Of a DNA stretch of 43,985 nucleotides, positions 8,367 through 16,777 are shown one piece after another; position 1 is the first letter of the stretch; the number at the start of each line of letters is the position of its first letter. A model generated the notes under the pieces. That model worked only from the letters and a program-made list of their open reading frames with translations, did no database searches and was not told the origin of the DNA. The position numbers and the translations under genes are program-made. Origin of the DNA: CAZKFG01 sp964551985 (lineage in GTDB: Bacteria > Bacillota > Negativicutes > Acidaminococcales > JAISLQ01); NCBI GenBank assembly GCA_964551985.1, contig CAZKFG010000009.1, forward strand, positions 1 through 43,985, given 5' to 3'.

Positions 8367-8396
8367 TTTACATAACTTAATTATTTGTGATAAAAT
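8367..8396 (+). promoter_or_regulatory. Promoter of the yebC-ruvCAB-queA unit, extended -10
   Basis: TTTACA (8367-8372), 18 bases, TAAAAT (8391-8396) with TG one base ahead of the -10. It starts directly after the livF terminator, 33 bases before yebC. Confidence 0.72.
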
Positions 8397-8428
8397 ATAA
8401 TATAGTTTATTTATAAGGTGGTTTTATA

Positions 8429-9172
8429 ATGTCAGGTCATTCAAAATGGGCAAATATTAAGCACAGAAAAGGTAAAATGGATGCTATTCGCGGCAAGCAA
8501 ACGACAAAAATCGGTCGTGAGATTACTATTGCTGTAAAGATGGGCGGCTCTGACCCTGTTGGTAATACTCGCTTAAAATTAGCTTTGCAAAAGGCTAAAG
8601 CAAATAATATTCCAAAAGATAATATCCAAAGAGCGATTCAAAAAGGTCAAGGGGCTTTGGACGGTTCAAACTACGAAGAAATTACTTACGAAGGCTACGG
8701 TCCAAGTGGCGTCGCTGTTATGGTGACAACTCTGACAGACAACCGTAATCGTACAGCGGCAGATGTAAGGCATTTGTTTTCAAAATATGGCGGCAATTTA
8801 GGTGAGACAGGTTGCGTTGGCTGGATGTTCAAAAGACGTGGTCTTTTGGTTGTAGAGGCGATAGATAAGATAAATGAAGATGATTTGATGATGATGGTTT
8901 TAGAAGCTGGTGGCGAAGATTTAAAGCTTCAAGGAGATGTTTTTGAAATTTTCTCTGAGCCTGAATATTTTGAGGCAGTTGAAAAAGCTTTGACTGACGC
9001 TGGAATTGAAATAGCATCGGCAGAAATTGCTATGATTGCAGATAATGACATTAATTTAAGCGCAGATGATGCCGTTCGTATGCAAAAAATGCTAGATGCT
9101 TTGGAAGATTTAGATGATGTGCAAGATGTTTTTTCTAATGCTAATCTTCCTGACGACGGAGAGGAAGACTAA
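8429..9172 (+). CDS. yebC: YebC/PmpR-family protein
   Basis: A 247-residue protein of the YebC (TACO1) family, beginning M-S-G-H-S-K-W-A-N-I-K-H-R-K and of the usual length. Family members have been described as DNA-binding regulators and, more recently, as translation factors that help ribosomes through proline-rich stretches; which applies here cannot be read. The acidic C-terminus (DLDDVQDVFSNANLPDDGEED) is typical. The ATG has AAGGTGG upstream. It heads the ruv genes, a common neighbourhood in bacteria. Confidence 0.95.
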   Translation: MSGHSKWANIKHRKGKMDAIRGKQTTKIGREITIAVKMGGSDPVGNTRLKLALQKAKANNIPKDNIQRAIQKGQGALDGSNYEEITYEGYGPSGVAVMVTTLTDNRNRTAADVRHLFSKYGGNLGETGCVGWMFKRRGLLVVEAIDKINEDDLMMMVLEAGGEDLKLQGDVFEIFSEPEYFEAVEKALTDAGIEIASAEIAMIADNDINLSADDAVRMQKMLDALEDLDDVQDVFSNANLPDDGEED

Positions 9173-9177
9173 TTTTC

Positions 9178-9205
9178 AAGCAGGCACATTTAGCCTGCTT
9201 TGTTA
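9178..9205 (+). terminator. Hairpin between yebC and ruvC, possible attenuator
   Basis: AAGCAGGC (9178-9185) pairs perfectly with GCCTGCTT (9193-9200) around a seven-base loop. The tail TGTTAGTTTT is only moderately T-rich, so it may be a weak terminator or RNA-processing hairpin rather than a full stop. Confidence 0.55.
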
Positions 9206-9227
9206 GTTTTATAGAATAGGAGATACT

Positions 9228-9725
9228 ATGCTGGCACTTGGAATTGATCCCGGTACTGCTATTTGTGGTTTTGGGCTTGTGCAGATGACAAATTGCCGCT
9301 TGCAGCCCGTGCATTTTGGCGCTGTTTTGACGAGTAAAGATTTACCTATGCACGAGCGGCTGGCAGTTATTTATGCTGAACTAGATAAAGTTATAAAAGA
9401 GTATAAGCCAGAAGTTTTGGCAGTAGAGCAGTTATTTTTCAATCGTAACGTTACAACAGCATTGACTGTTGGACAGGCACGTGGAATTATTTTACTTTTG
9501 GCGGCGCACCACAAACTAAGATTTGCTGAATTTACACCACTACAGGTAAAACAGGCAGTTACTGGCTATGGTAGGGCTGACAAAGAACAGGTAACATTTA
9601 TGGTGCAAAAACTTTTAAATATAAAGACCAAGCCAAAACCAGACGACGTAGCGGATGCTTTGGCTGTTGGTATATGTGCTTTAAATTCTTTATCAAGTAG
9701 TTGCTGGCAGGAGCTAAAATTATGA
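9228..9725 (+). CDS. ruvC: Holliday junction resolvase RuvC
   Basis: A 165-residue endonuclease that cuts Holliday junctions moved by RuvAB. The four acidic catalytic residues are present: D7 in G-I-D-P-G-T, E67 in A-V-E-Q-L-F-F, and D140 and D143 in P-D-D-V-A-D-A-L-A. Length is slightly short of the usual 170. AGGAGA precedes the ATG. The stop overlaps the ruvA start as ATGA, giving translational coupling. No SOS-type operator was recognised by eye ahead of it. Confidence 0.97.
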   Translation: MLALGIDPGTAICGFGLVQMTNCRLQPVHFGAVLTSKDLPMHERLAVIYAELDKVIKEYKPEVLAVEQLFFNRNVTTALTVGQARGIILLLAAHHKLRFAEFTPLQVKQAVTGYGRADKEQVTFMVQKLLNIKTKPKPDDVADALAVGICALNSLSSSCWQELKL

Positions 9726-10324
9726 TAGGTTATATAAAAGGCAAAGTTGCTTTTATTACAAATGAATATTGCATCCTTCAAACAGGCGGGGTGGGCTATA
9801 GAGTATTTATGCCAGCATCCAATCTGGCAAAACTGGATAAAGAAGCTGATTTAGCTTTATTTATTTATACAAGTGTCCGTGAGGATGCTATTTTGCTCTA
9901 CGGATTTGTTGAGCAAGCTCAGTATGATTTATTTTTAAAATTAATTACAGTAAGTGGTATCGGTCCTAAAGTTGCAGTAGGCATTTTGGGTTTTGCTTCG
10001 CCTGATGATTTTGCACTGGCTATTTTAAATCAAGATATTAAAATGCTGACAAAATTTCCCGGTGTTGGAAAAAAGACTGCCGAGAGAATGCTTTTAGAAC
10101 TTAAAGATAAGCTAGGGTTCTCCAGCTCTAAAAGTAGTTCTGTTGCAACTGATTTTGTTTTGCCTCAAGTTAACCAAACGCCTTATGACGAGGCTTTGCA
10201 AGCGCTTTTATCCTTAGGTTATAATAGCGGTGAAGTAATGCCTCTTTTAAAAGAAGCAGCAACAAAAGAAACTGAGATCCAAGCGATGATAAAATATGTT
10301 CTTAAAGGCTTTGCTAGGAGGTAG
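9722..10324 (+). CDS. ruvA: Holliday junction helicase subunit RuvA
   Basis: A 200-residue junction-binding subunit. M-I-G-Y-I-K-G-K at the start is domain I; helix-hairpin-helix motifs appear as I-S-G-I-G-P-K-V-A-type (V-S-G-I-G-P-K-V-A) and F-P-G-V-G-K-K-T-A-E-R; the C-terminal domain contacts RuvB. I choose ATG 9722, eight bases after AGGAG (9709-9713) and overlapping the ruvC stop by ATGA; an in-frame TTG at 9701 would precede that ribosome site. ruvB follows after two bases. Confidence 0.96.
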   Translation: MIGYIKGKVAFITNEYCILQTGGVGYRVFMPASNLAKLDKEADLALFIYTSVREDAILLYGFVEQAQYDLFLKLITVSGIGPKVAVGILGFASPDDFALAILNQDIKMLTKFPGVGKKTAERMLLELKDKLGFSSSKSSSVATDFVLPQVNQTPYDEALQALLSLGYNSGEVMPLLKEAATKETEIQAMIKYVLKGFARR

Positions 10325-10326
10325 CT

Positions 10327-11337
10327 ATGGAAAAAATCGATAGAATAATAGCGCAAGATGAGCAGGGCGATGACGTTTGGCAATACAGTTTAAGACCTAA
10401 AAAACTTAGTGAATATATTGGTCAAGACCAAGTTAAAGATAATTTGTCAATTTTTATTCAAGCGGCGAAAAATAGGCAAGAAGCGCTAGATCATGTGCTT
10501 TTGTTTGGACCACCTGGGCTTGGTAAAACGACGCTCGCTAGCATTATAGCAAATGAAATGAATGTCAATTTGCGTATAACTTCAGGGCCTGCTATCGAGC
10601 GGCAAGGAGATTTAGCAGCACTACTAACAAACCTTGGTGAAAATGATGTTTTGTTTATAGATGAAATACATAGATTATCTAAGACTGTTGAAGAGGTTTT
10701 GTATTCTGCTATGGAGGATTTTGCTTTAGATATAATTATCGGCAAAGGACCTAGCGCAAGATCAATTAGACTGGATTTACCTAAATTTACTTTGATAGGT
10801 GCAACAACTCGGGCGGGAGCTTTGGCAGGACCTTTAAGAGATAGATTTGGCGTTATTTTTCGCTTAGAATATTACACAACAGAACAATTACAAATAATAA
10901 TTGAACGCTCGGCTAAAGTTTTGGGCGTTGGTATAGAAGCTGACGGCGCTAGAGAGATAGCTATGCGCTCACGTGGCACACCGAGAATTGCCAATAGGCT
11001 ACTCAAAAGAGTGCGTGATTTTGCTGAAGTTTTCAACAAAGAGTGCATAACTAAAGATTTGGCTGATGATGCTTTAAATAGGCTTGAAGTGGACAAGTTT
11101 GGTTTGGATAGAAATGATAAAAGACTGCTCACAACAATAGTGAAAAATTTTTCTGGTGGACCTGTCGGTATAGATACTCTGGCAACATCCATAAGCGAAG
11201 AAGTAGAGACAGTGGAAGATGTTTATGAACCATATCTGATGCAGCTTGGTTTTTTGCAAAGAACTTCTCGTGGACGTATGGCAACACCTAGAGCTTATGA
11301 ATATTTAGGTGTATCTTATCAGGGCAATTTGCTATGA
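10327..11337 (+). CDS. ruvB: Holliday junction branch-migration ATPase RuvB
   Basis: A 336-residue AAA+ motor that forms hexamers on DNA with RuvA. Walker A is G-P-P-G-L-G-K-T (61-68), Walker B F-I-D112-E-I-H-R, sensor I the G-A-T-T-R-A-G segment and the arginine finger is in G-P-L-R-D-R-F-G. The C-terminal winged-helix part ends P-R-A-Y-E-Y-L-G. AGGAGG precedes the ATG. The stop overlaps queH by ATGA. Confidence 0.97.
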   Translation: MEKIDRIIAQDEQGDDVWQYSLRPKKLSEYIGQDQVKDNLSIFIQAAKNRQEALDHVLLFGPPGLGKTTLASIIANEMNVNLRITSGPAIERQGDLAALLTNLGENDVLFIDEIHRLSKTVEEVLYSAMEDFALDIIIGKGPSARSIRLDLPKFTLIGATTRAGALAGPLRDRFGVIFRLEYYTTEQLQIIIERSAKVLGVGIEADGAREIAMRSRGTPRIANRLLKRVRDFAEVFNKECITKDLADDALNRLEVDKFGLDRNDKRLLTTIVKNFSGGPVGIDTLATSISEEVETVEDVYEPYLMQLGFLQRTSRGRMATPRAYEYLGVSYQGNLL

Positions 11338-11870
11338 GTAAAATTTTATTACATGCCTGTTGCGGGCCTTGTAGCATTTATCCAACAAAAGTTTTTCGTG
11401 ATAAAAAGCTGGATTTTAAAGTTTATTTTTACAATCCTAACATTCATCCTTATAAAGAATTTAAACAACGGCTTAGAACATTAAGAGAATATTGTCAGAG
11501 CGAAAAACTAAAACTAATAGTAGATAAAAGCTACCCTTTGGAAGAATTTTTACAAAATCAGCTTGCCGCAAATAATAGGTGCGATTATTGTTATCAAGCA
11601 AGAATGCAACAAACAGCACAGTTTGCTAAAGAAAATGCTTTTAGCAGCTTTACGACAACACTTTTGATAAGCCCTTATCAAGATCATGAAAAGATTGTTT
11701 ACTATTGTAAAAAAGCAAGTGAACAGTATAATATAGATTTTTTATATGAAGATTTTAGACCGGGCTTTACAAAAGCTCAAGAGATGGCTAAAGATATGCA
11801 GATGTATAGACAAGGCTATTGTGGCTGCATTTTTAGTGAACGTGACCGTTATCAAAAGGTGCGTGATTAA
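11334..11870 (+). CDS. queH: Epoxyqueuosine reductase QueH
   Basis: A 178-residue protein of the former DUF208 family, shown elsewhere to be QueH, the non-orthologous replacement for QueG that reduces epoxyqueuosine to queuosine in tRNA. Conserved cysteines are in H-A-C9-C10-G-P-C13, R-C83-D-Y-C86-Y and the C-terminal Y-R-Q-G-Y-C163-G-C165, matching the family's iron-sulfur and metal site. The ATG overlaps the ruvB stop (ATGA). Together with queA downstream and tgt at 18299, the window holds three enzymes of the same pathway. Confidence 0.92.
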   Translation: MSKILLHACCGPCSIYPTKVFRDKKLDFKVYFYNPNIHPYKEFKQRLRTLREYCQSEKLKLIVDKSYPLEEFLQNQLAANNRCDYCYQARMQQTAQFAKENAFSSFTTTLLISPYQDHEKIVYYCKKASEQYNIDFLYEDFRPGFTKAQEMAKDMQMYRQGYCGCIFSERDRYQKVRD

Positions 11871-12071
11871 ATGGGCAAGATGTTTATAATTATAGGGATT
11901 GTTTTTATTATTGTTGGCGTTATTTGGCATTTTGGTGGTAGTTTTTTTAATTTTGGCAATTTGCCAGGTGATATAAAATTTCAAAAAGAAAATTTTACTT
12001 TTTCCTTTCCGATAGTCAGTAGTATTATTATAAGTATAGTTTTGACGATTATTTTAAATATCTTTAGATAA
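11871..12071 (+). CDS. DUF2905 family small membrane protein
   Basis: A 66-residue protein with two hydrophobic helices (about 4-24 and 48-65) linked by a short polar loop holding G-N-L-P-G-D-I, the hallmark of DUF2905. Function is unknown. The ATG directly abuts the queH stop with no base between, so it is translated by coupling. In Firmicutes this family often sits near ruvB and queA, as here. Confidence 0.85.
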   Translation: MGKMFIIIGIVFIIVGVIWHFGGSFFNFGNLPGDIKFQKENFTFSFPIVSSIIISIVLTIILNIFR

Positions 12072-12086
12072 AAGGTAGGTGTCTCT

Positions 12087-13334
12087 ATGGTCAAAAAAAT
12101 CATATTGACAATTTTGTTAATGTGCGCTACTTTGCCCGCAGCGGCACAACAAGAGCATATACGAGTCAAAATAGTAGACAATCAAAATGCTGTAAGTATA
12201 AGGCTAAATAAAGGCGAACTTTTGTTGCCCGGTGGACAAAAACTTACAGATAGTCCCATGTATATTAGCTTTAAAGACGGCAGTTTGACAATAAATTCTC
12301 AGCCGATAAAAGAGAATAAGTTAACCTTTGCTCAACCTTTAGAGGTAAATAAGCGCATATATCAAGGGAAAATAGAAATAGGTATAAATAAAAGCGGTAG
12401 CGGCATAAGTGTTATAAATACTTTAGCGCTAGAGGATTTTTTGTATAATACTTTAAATAACCAAGTGCCACCATTGTGGCCCAAAGAGGCGATAGCCGCT
12501 CAAGCGGTGGTGCAGCGCAGTTTGGCAATGTACCATAAAGAACAAAATACAAACGAAGATTTTGATATACTTGCGGTAACAGAGCAGTTTTATACTGGTT
12601 TAGATATTGTGCGTGATGAAGTGAAGACGGCTGTTGAAAGTACTTTAGGGCAGATAATTTTATGGAAGAATAAACCTATTTATGCAGCTTTTCATCAAAG
12701 TAGCGGTGGGGTTACAGATAGCATGGACGGTTTTGACTACTTGTCATCTGTAGTAGACCATGACCAAGATAGCCCGACATTTTCTTGGACAAAAAGTTTT
12801 TCTGCTGAGTCTTTTGACAATGCTTTTAAATATGCAGGTTATGACAATGTTGGTAAAATTCAGGCGATAGAGCTATCTCCAATGGATTTTACTCATGCCA
12901 AACAAACTGATAACCGCACTACATCAGGTAGGCTAAAAACGGTGAAAATAGTCGGCGATAGAGGTTTTGCCGTTGTTTCTGGCAATGATTTTGCCAAGAT
13001 TTTGCAACTGCCAAGCAGTGCTTTTGATATAGTTGTTGCAAATGTAATTCCAAGAGAGGTGGAGGTGGCGATAACAGATATTTATGGCAATGTTGTTGGC
13101 AGCAAAAAGATACCTATAGAGCTAGAAGCAAAACCACTTTTTAATTTAAACAGACCGCTATTACAGAGGATAAACTGGTCGGAAAATGAACAGATAATTA
13201 TAAAAGGCGCAGGTTCTGGCACAGGATATGGTTTTAGTCAATGGGGTTCAAGAGCGCTTGCTTTATCAGGTAAGGATTATAAGGCTATCTTGCATTATTA
13301 TTATAAAAACGTTGCTATAGAAAAAATATATTAA
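12087..13334 (+). CDS. SpoIID/LytB-domain exported protein
   Basis: A 415-residue exported protein with a signal peptide (1-21, ending A-A-A-Q) and a SpoIID/LytB domain from about residue 85 to the end. In Bacillus SpoIID is a lytic transglycosylase acting on peptidoglycan stripped of stem peptides during engulfment; the catalytic Glu matches E134 in W-P-K-E-A-I-A-A-Q-A-V. Other family marks are Y-T-G-L-D, A-A-F-H-Q-S-S-G-G-V-T-D-S and the C-terminal G-x-G-Y-G-F-S-Q-W-G-S. The family also occurs in non-sporulating bacteria, so its presence does not show that this organism sporulates. AAAGGTAGGTG precedes ATG. queA follows after 13 bases. Confidence 0.9.
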   Translation: MVKKIILTILLMCATLPAAAQQEHIRVKIVDNQNAVSIRLNKGELLLPGGQKLTDSPMYISFKDGSLTINSQPIKENKLTFAQPLEVNKRIYQGKIEIGINKSGSGISVINTLALEDFLYNTLNNQVPPLWPKEAIAAQAVVQRSLAMYHKEQNTNEDFDILAVTEQFYTGLDIVRDEVKTAVESTLGQIILWKNKPIYAAFHQSSGGVTDSMDGFDYLSSVVDHDQDSPTFSWTKSFSAESFDNAFKYAGYDNVGKIQAIELSPMDFTHAKQTDNRTTSGRLKTVKIVGDRGFAVVSGNDFAKILQLPSSAFDIVVANVIPREVEVAITDIYGNVVGSKKIPIELEAKPLFNLNRPLLQRINWSENEQIIIKGAGSGTGYGFSQWGSRALALSGKDYKAILHYYYKNVAIEKIY

Positions 13335-13347
13335 AAAGGATAAACAA

Positions 13348-14367
13348 ATGTTAGTTAAAGATTTTGATTATCAGCTTCCTGCTGAAAAAATCGCTCAAAA
13401 ACCGGTAGAACCACGCGACAGCTCAAAGCTGCTTGTTCTTGATAAACAAAAAAACGCCTTAGAACACAGGCGTTTTTACGATATAATAGACTACTTAAGC
13501 CCAAAAGACCTTTTGGTATTTAACGATAGCAAGGTAATCCCAGCAAGGCTGATTGGGAAAAAATCAACTGGTGCGACAATAGAAGTTTTTTTGTTGCATC
13601 AAGAAAATTCAACCGATTGGCAAGTGCTTGTAAAGCCTGGAAGAAAGGTTCAAATTGGTACAAAGATTATTTTTGATGAGGATTTTTTCTGCACGATAAA
13701 AGAAAAAACACCATTTGGCGGACGGATAGCAAGTTTTAATTATCAAGGAGATTTTTTAGAGAGAATTTCTAAAGTAGGTCAAGTGCCACTACCGCCTTAT
13801 ATCCACGAAAAACTAGAAGATTTTAATCGCTATCAGACTGTTTATGCTCAAAATAATGGCTCTGTTGCAGCGCCTACGGCCGGTCTTCATTTTACAGACG
13901 AACTTTTAGAAAAAATAAGAGCCAAAGGAACTAAAACGGCTTTTTTAACGCTGCACGTAGGTATAGGAACTTTTCGCCCTGTTACTGCAAATGCAGTAGA
14001 TGAGCATGTTATGCATAGCGAGTACTACAATTTGGATGAAACTGTTGCCGATTTGATAAATCAAACAAAGAAAAATGGTGGTCGAGTAATTTGTGTTGGT
14101 ACAACGGCAGTTAGGGTACTAGAGAGTGTTGCCAAAGCTGATGGTAGTATTATTGCTAAAAATTCTCAAACGAATATTTTTATTTATCCAGGTTATAAAT
14201 TTAAAGTTGTAGATGCTCTGATAACTAATTTTCATCTGCCGCAAAGTACGCTGCTTATGCTTGTAAGCGCTTTTTCTTCTCGAGAAGGCATTTTGCATGC
14301 CTATGAAACGGCGCTTGGGCGAGATTATCTTTTCTTTAGTTTTGGTGATGCTATGTTTATAAAATAA
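13348..14367 (+). CDS. queA: S-adenosylmethionine:tRNA ribosyltransferase-isomerase QueA
   Basis: A 339-residue enzyme that transfers the ribosyl part of S-adenosylmethionine to preQ1-modified tRNA, producing epoxyqueuosine, the substrate of QueH encoded 1.5 kb upstream in the same operon. Family marks are F-D-Y-x-L-P, R-D-S-S-K-L-L-V, N-D-S-K-V-I-P-A-R-L, the P-T-A-G-L-H-F-T motif (about 175) and L-I-T-N-F-H-L-P-x-S-T-L-L-M near the C-terminus. AAAAGGAT precedes ATG. Full length, last gene of the unit. Confidence 0.97.
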   Translation: MLVKDFDYQLPAEKIAQKPVEPRDSSKLLVLDKQKNALEHRRFYDIIDYLSPKDLLVFNDSKVIPARLIGKKSTGATIEVFLLHQENSTDWQVLVKPGRKVQIGTKIIFDEDFFCTIKEKTPFGGRIASFNYQGDFLERISKVGQVPLPPYIHEKLEDFNRYQTVYAQNNGSVAAPTAGLHFTDELLEKIRAKGTKTAFLTLHVGIGTFRPVTANAVDEHVMHSEYYNLDETVADLINQTKKNGGRVICVGTTAVRVLESVAKADGSIIAKNSQTNIFIYPGYKFKVVDALITNFHLPQSTLLMLVSAFSSREGILHAYETALGRDYLFFSFGDAMFIK

Positions 14368-14394
14368 AAAAGACAGGTTTTCCTGTCTTTTTTA
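14366..14394. terminator. Two-way terminator between queA and murI
   Basis: AGACAGG (14371-14377) pairs with CCTGTCT (14382-14388) around TTTT, flanked by A's on the left and T's on the right, which makes it effective on both strands. It serves the convergent genes queA (+) and murI (-), and overlaps the murI stop. Confidence 0.92.
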
Positions 14395-15165
14395 TTTTAA
14401 GCTAAGAAGTAATTGACATAAATCAAGCAGTTTTTTGCTGTTTGATGAATTGTATATTTGTACAGAACCCTTGTCTTTGTTTGTATTTAAAAGTGTGAAT
14501 TTTTCCAATTGGTTTGCTAGATGGATACAAGTACCATAACTTCCATCGATAATCATTGTTTTGTCAGAAAAAAGTTTTTGTAAGTGTGGTTTTATAAATG
14601 GATAGTGTGTACAACCTAGTACGATAGCAGATATATCTTCATTTATATAGTCTTTTAAAATATTTTTAAGATAAACATCAACCTTATCGTTTTGTAAAAA
14701 ATCGCCTTCTTCTATCAGTTCGACAAGTCCAGGGCAAGCAATAGGAATGATTTTATTACTACCAGCATATTCTGCGGCTAATTTGGCAAATTTTTCGCCC
14801 TTTAAGGTCATTACTGTAGCCATAACTATTATTTTGCTATTTTGATAAAGTTTGGCAGCTGGCTTTAAAGCAGGTTCAATACCAATTATAGGAATAGAGT
14901 AACTTTCTCTTAGTTCTTTTATGGCAAAACTTGTTGCGGTATTGCAGGCAATGACAACAGCTTTGGCATTGTTTTTTAATAAAAATTCAACAACATTTTG
15001 CGTAAGCGCTAAAATTTCTTCTTTTGGTCTAGTGCCATAAGGCGCATTTGCCGAATCGCCATAATATATAAAATTTTCATTTGGCAACAGTTTTACTGCT
15101 TCACGTAGTACACTTATTCCACCAACGCCAGAGTCCATAAAACCTATAGGGTTTGTAGCAGACAT
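14392..15165 (-). CDS. murI: Glutamate racemase
   Basis: A 257-residue enzyme making D-glutamate for peptidoglycan. Both catalytic cysteines are present, C74 in I-A-C-N-T-A-T and C185 in L-G-C-T-H-Y-P-F, with the N-terminal G-F-M-D-S-G-V-G-G and Y-G-D-S-A-N-A-P-Y-G. I place the start at the ATG whose complement is at 15163-15165: AGAGGTG lies six bases upstream. The frame continues another 16 codons upstream without a ribosome site. It is the only gene on the minus strand and stands alone, with its own promoter and terminator. Confidence 0.95.
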   Translation of the reverse strand: MSATNPIGFMDSGVGGISVLREAVKLLPNENFIYYGDSANAPYGTRPKEEILALTQNVVEFLLKNNAKAVVIACNTATSFAIKELRESYSIPIIGIEPALKPAAKLYQNSKIIVMATVMTLKGEKFAKLAAEYAGSNKIIPIACPGLVELIEEGDFLQNDKVDVYLKNILKDYINEDISAIVLGCTHYPFIKPHLQKLFSDKTMIIDGSYGTCIHLANQLEKFTLLNTNKDKGSVQIYNSSNSKKLLDLCQLLLSLK

Positions 15166-15203
15166 TGTGTTCACCTCTTTTTTAGGGTACATGCTTTTTA
15201 AAA

Positions 15204-15232
15204 ATTGTAGCACTTAAAAGTGTAAAAAACAA
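15204..15232 (-). promoter_or_regulatory. Promoter of murI, extended -10
   Basis: Read on the minus strand: TTGTTT (15232-15227), 17 bases, TACAAT (15209-15204), with TG one base before the -10. It lies about 40 bases ahead of the chosen murI start and within the frame extension, which further supports the shorter protein. Confidence 0.65.
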
Positions 15233-15301
15233 GGCTGGTAGCATTTAAAAAACTAATAAAAATAATAACTATTTTATACTGTATTTATGCGGTATAATTT
15301 C

Positions 15302-15330
15302 TTGAAAATTTGCAAACTTTATGATATATT
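15302..15330 (+). promoter_or_regulatory. Promoter of korDABC with a palindrome in its spacer
   Basis: TTGAAA (15302-15307), 17 bases, TATATT (15325-15330), with TG one base before the -10. The spacer holds the palindrome TTTGCAAA (15309-15316), which extends to 15305-15320 with one mismatch and could be an operator. The rest of the 15233-15411 gap is AT-rich and shows nothing else. Confidence 0.6.
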
Positions 15331-15411
15331 TATACGACAGTACATTTAATATATTGTTAATTTTAATTTGTTTAGTTTAGAGCATACACGCAAACATGAG
15401 GAGGAGTAAAA

Positions 15412-15594
15412 ATGGCTTTGAAAATTTACCTTGAAAGATGCAAAGGTTGCGGTATTTGTGTGGAATTTTGCCCCAAAAAAGTACTTGCAATAAGTGAGAT
15501 AGAAAAAGTTGAGGTTGTCTCACCTGATGCGTGTATTAGTTGTGGTTTTTGTGAGATGCGTTGTCCGGATTTTGCAATAATGGTTCAAAAGTAA
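15412..15594 (+). CDS. korD: 2-oxoacid:ferredoxin oxidoreductase, delta (ferredoxin) subunit
   Basis: A 60-residue two-cluster ferredoxin. C10-x2-C13-x2-C16-x3-C20-P and C41-x2-C44-x2-C47-x3-C51-P bind two 4Fe-4S clusters. As the first gene of a four-gene set, it is the electron-transfer subunit of the oxidoreductase. GAGGAGGAG precedes ATG. A free ferredoxin is less likely given the neighbours. Confidence 0.9.
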   Translation: MALKIYLERCKGCGICVEFCPKKVLAISEIEKVEVVSPDACISCGFCEMRCPDFAIMVQK

Positions 15595-15614
15595 TTAAAA
15601 GGAGTTGACTTAAA

Positions 15615-16757
15615 TTGTCTAAAACAGTACATCTTATTCAAGGCAACCAAGCAGTAGCCGAAGGTGCTATCGCAGCTGGAGTGACATTTTTTGGCGGTTA
15701 TCCGATTACTCCTTCTACAGAAATTGCTGAACTTTTATCTAAGTCTTTGCCAGCTAATGGCGGTAAATTTATTCAAATGGAAGACGAAATAGCAGGCATG
15801 GGTGTTGTTTTGGGTGCTTCTTTAACAGGCGCTAAAGTTATGACAGCAACTAGTGGTCCTGGTTTTTCTTTAAAACAAGAGCTTATTGGCTATGCAGCTA
15901 TTGCACAAATTCCTGTTGTAATTGTCAATGTTCAACGTGTTGGTCCTTCTACAGGTCAGCCAACATCTCCTGCTCAAGGTGATGTTATGCAGGCTCGCTG
16001 GGGTACTCACGGCGATCATCCAATAATTGCACTTACTCCTTCTAGTGTTCCAGAGTGTTTTGATTTGACTATTAAAGCATACGAATTATCCGAAAAATAT
16101 AGAACACCTGTAATTTTATTGCTTGATGAAGTTATAGGTCACATGCGTGAGAAAATTGAACTGCCTGATGATTATAGTGCTATTGAAAAGCCACAAAGAA
16201 AAATCCCAACTTGTGCTAAGGAAAATTACAAAGCCTATGCTGTTGAAGAAGATTTTGTGCCGTCGATAGCTCCGTTTGGTATGGGTTATCGTTATCATGT
16301 TACAGGGTTGATATATGATGAATATGGTTTCCCGAACGGTTCACCTCGTGGCAGCAAAGATTTGATAGATAGGCTTCATGCTAAAATTTACAATCACTTA
16401 GATGATATAGTTTTATATGAAAACTACAAAATGCAAGACGCCAAATTTGCTATAGTAGCATATGGTGGGACTGCTCGTACGGCAATGGCAGCGGTTGATA
16501 TGGCTAGAGAAAAAGGTATAAAAGTCGGATTATTTAGACCGATTACCTTGTGGCCTTCGCCAGAGGCTCAAATAAAAGAATTAGCTCAAAAAGTTGATGG
16601 CATTTTAGTTGCCGAGATGAATTTTGGTCAGTATGTTAATGAAGTTGAGCGTATTGTCGCAGGTAAATGTTCTGTTATATTGCAGGCTAAATACAACAAC
16701 GAGACGATAACTCCAATAGAGATGCTCGCACAAATAGAAAAAATGGCTAAAAAGTAG
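15615..16757 (+). CDS. korA: 2-oxoacid:ferredoxin oxidoreductase, alpha subunit
   Basis: A 380-residue subunit with the G-G-Y-P-I-T-P-S-T-E start of the pyrimidine-binding domain and the G-P-S-T-G-Q-P-T-S-P-A-Q-G-D motif (about 112-125) found in KorA/VorB. The complex couples oxidation of a 2-oxoacid to its CoA ester with reduction of ferredoxin, or the reverse in anaerobic carbon assimilation. Whether it prefers 2-oxoglutarate (Kor) or branched 2-oxoacids (Vor) cannot be decided from sequence. Start is TTG with AGGAG at 15600-15604. korB follows after 20 bases. Confidence 0.85.
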   Translation: MSKTVHLIQGNQAVAEGAIAAGVTFFGGYPITPSTEIAELLSKSLPANGGKFIQMEDEIAGMGVVLGASLTGAKVMTATSGPGFSLKQELIGYAAIAQIPVVIVNVQRVGPSTGQPTSPAQGDVMQARWGTHGDHPIIALTPSSVPECFDLTIKAYELSEKYRTPVILLLDEVIGHMREKIELPDDYSAIEKPQRKIPTCAKENYKAYAVEEDFVPSIAPFGMGYRYHVTGLIYDEYGFPNGSPRGSKDLIDRLHAKIYNHLDDIVLYENYKMQDAKFAIVAYGGTARTAMAAVDMAREKGIKVGLFRPITLWPSPEAQIKELAQKVDGILVAEMNFGQYVNEVERIVAGKCSVILQAKYNNETITPIEMLAQIEKMAKK

Positions 16758-16777
16758 GCGTAGGGAGGAAACTTATA

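Noticed and set aside
15166..15213. Sixteen extra codons at the murI start
   Set aside because: No ribosome site; the murI -10 (15204-15209) falls inside, and AGAGGTG fits the inner ATG.
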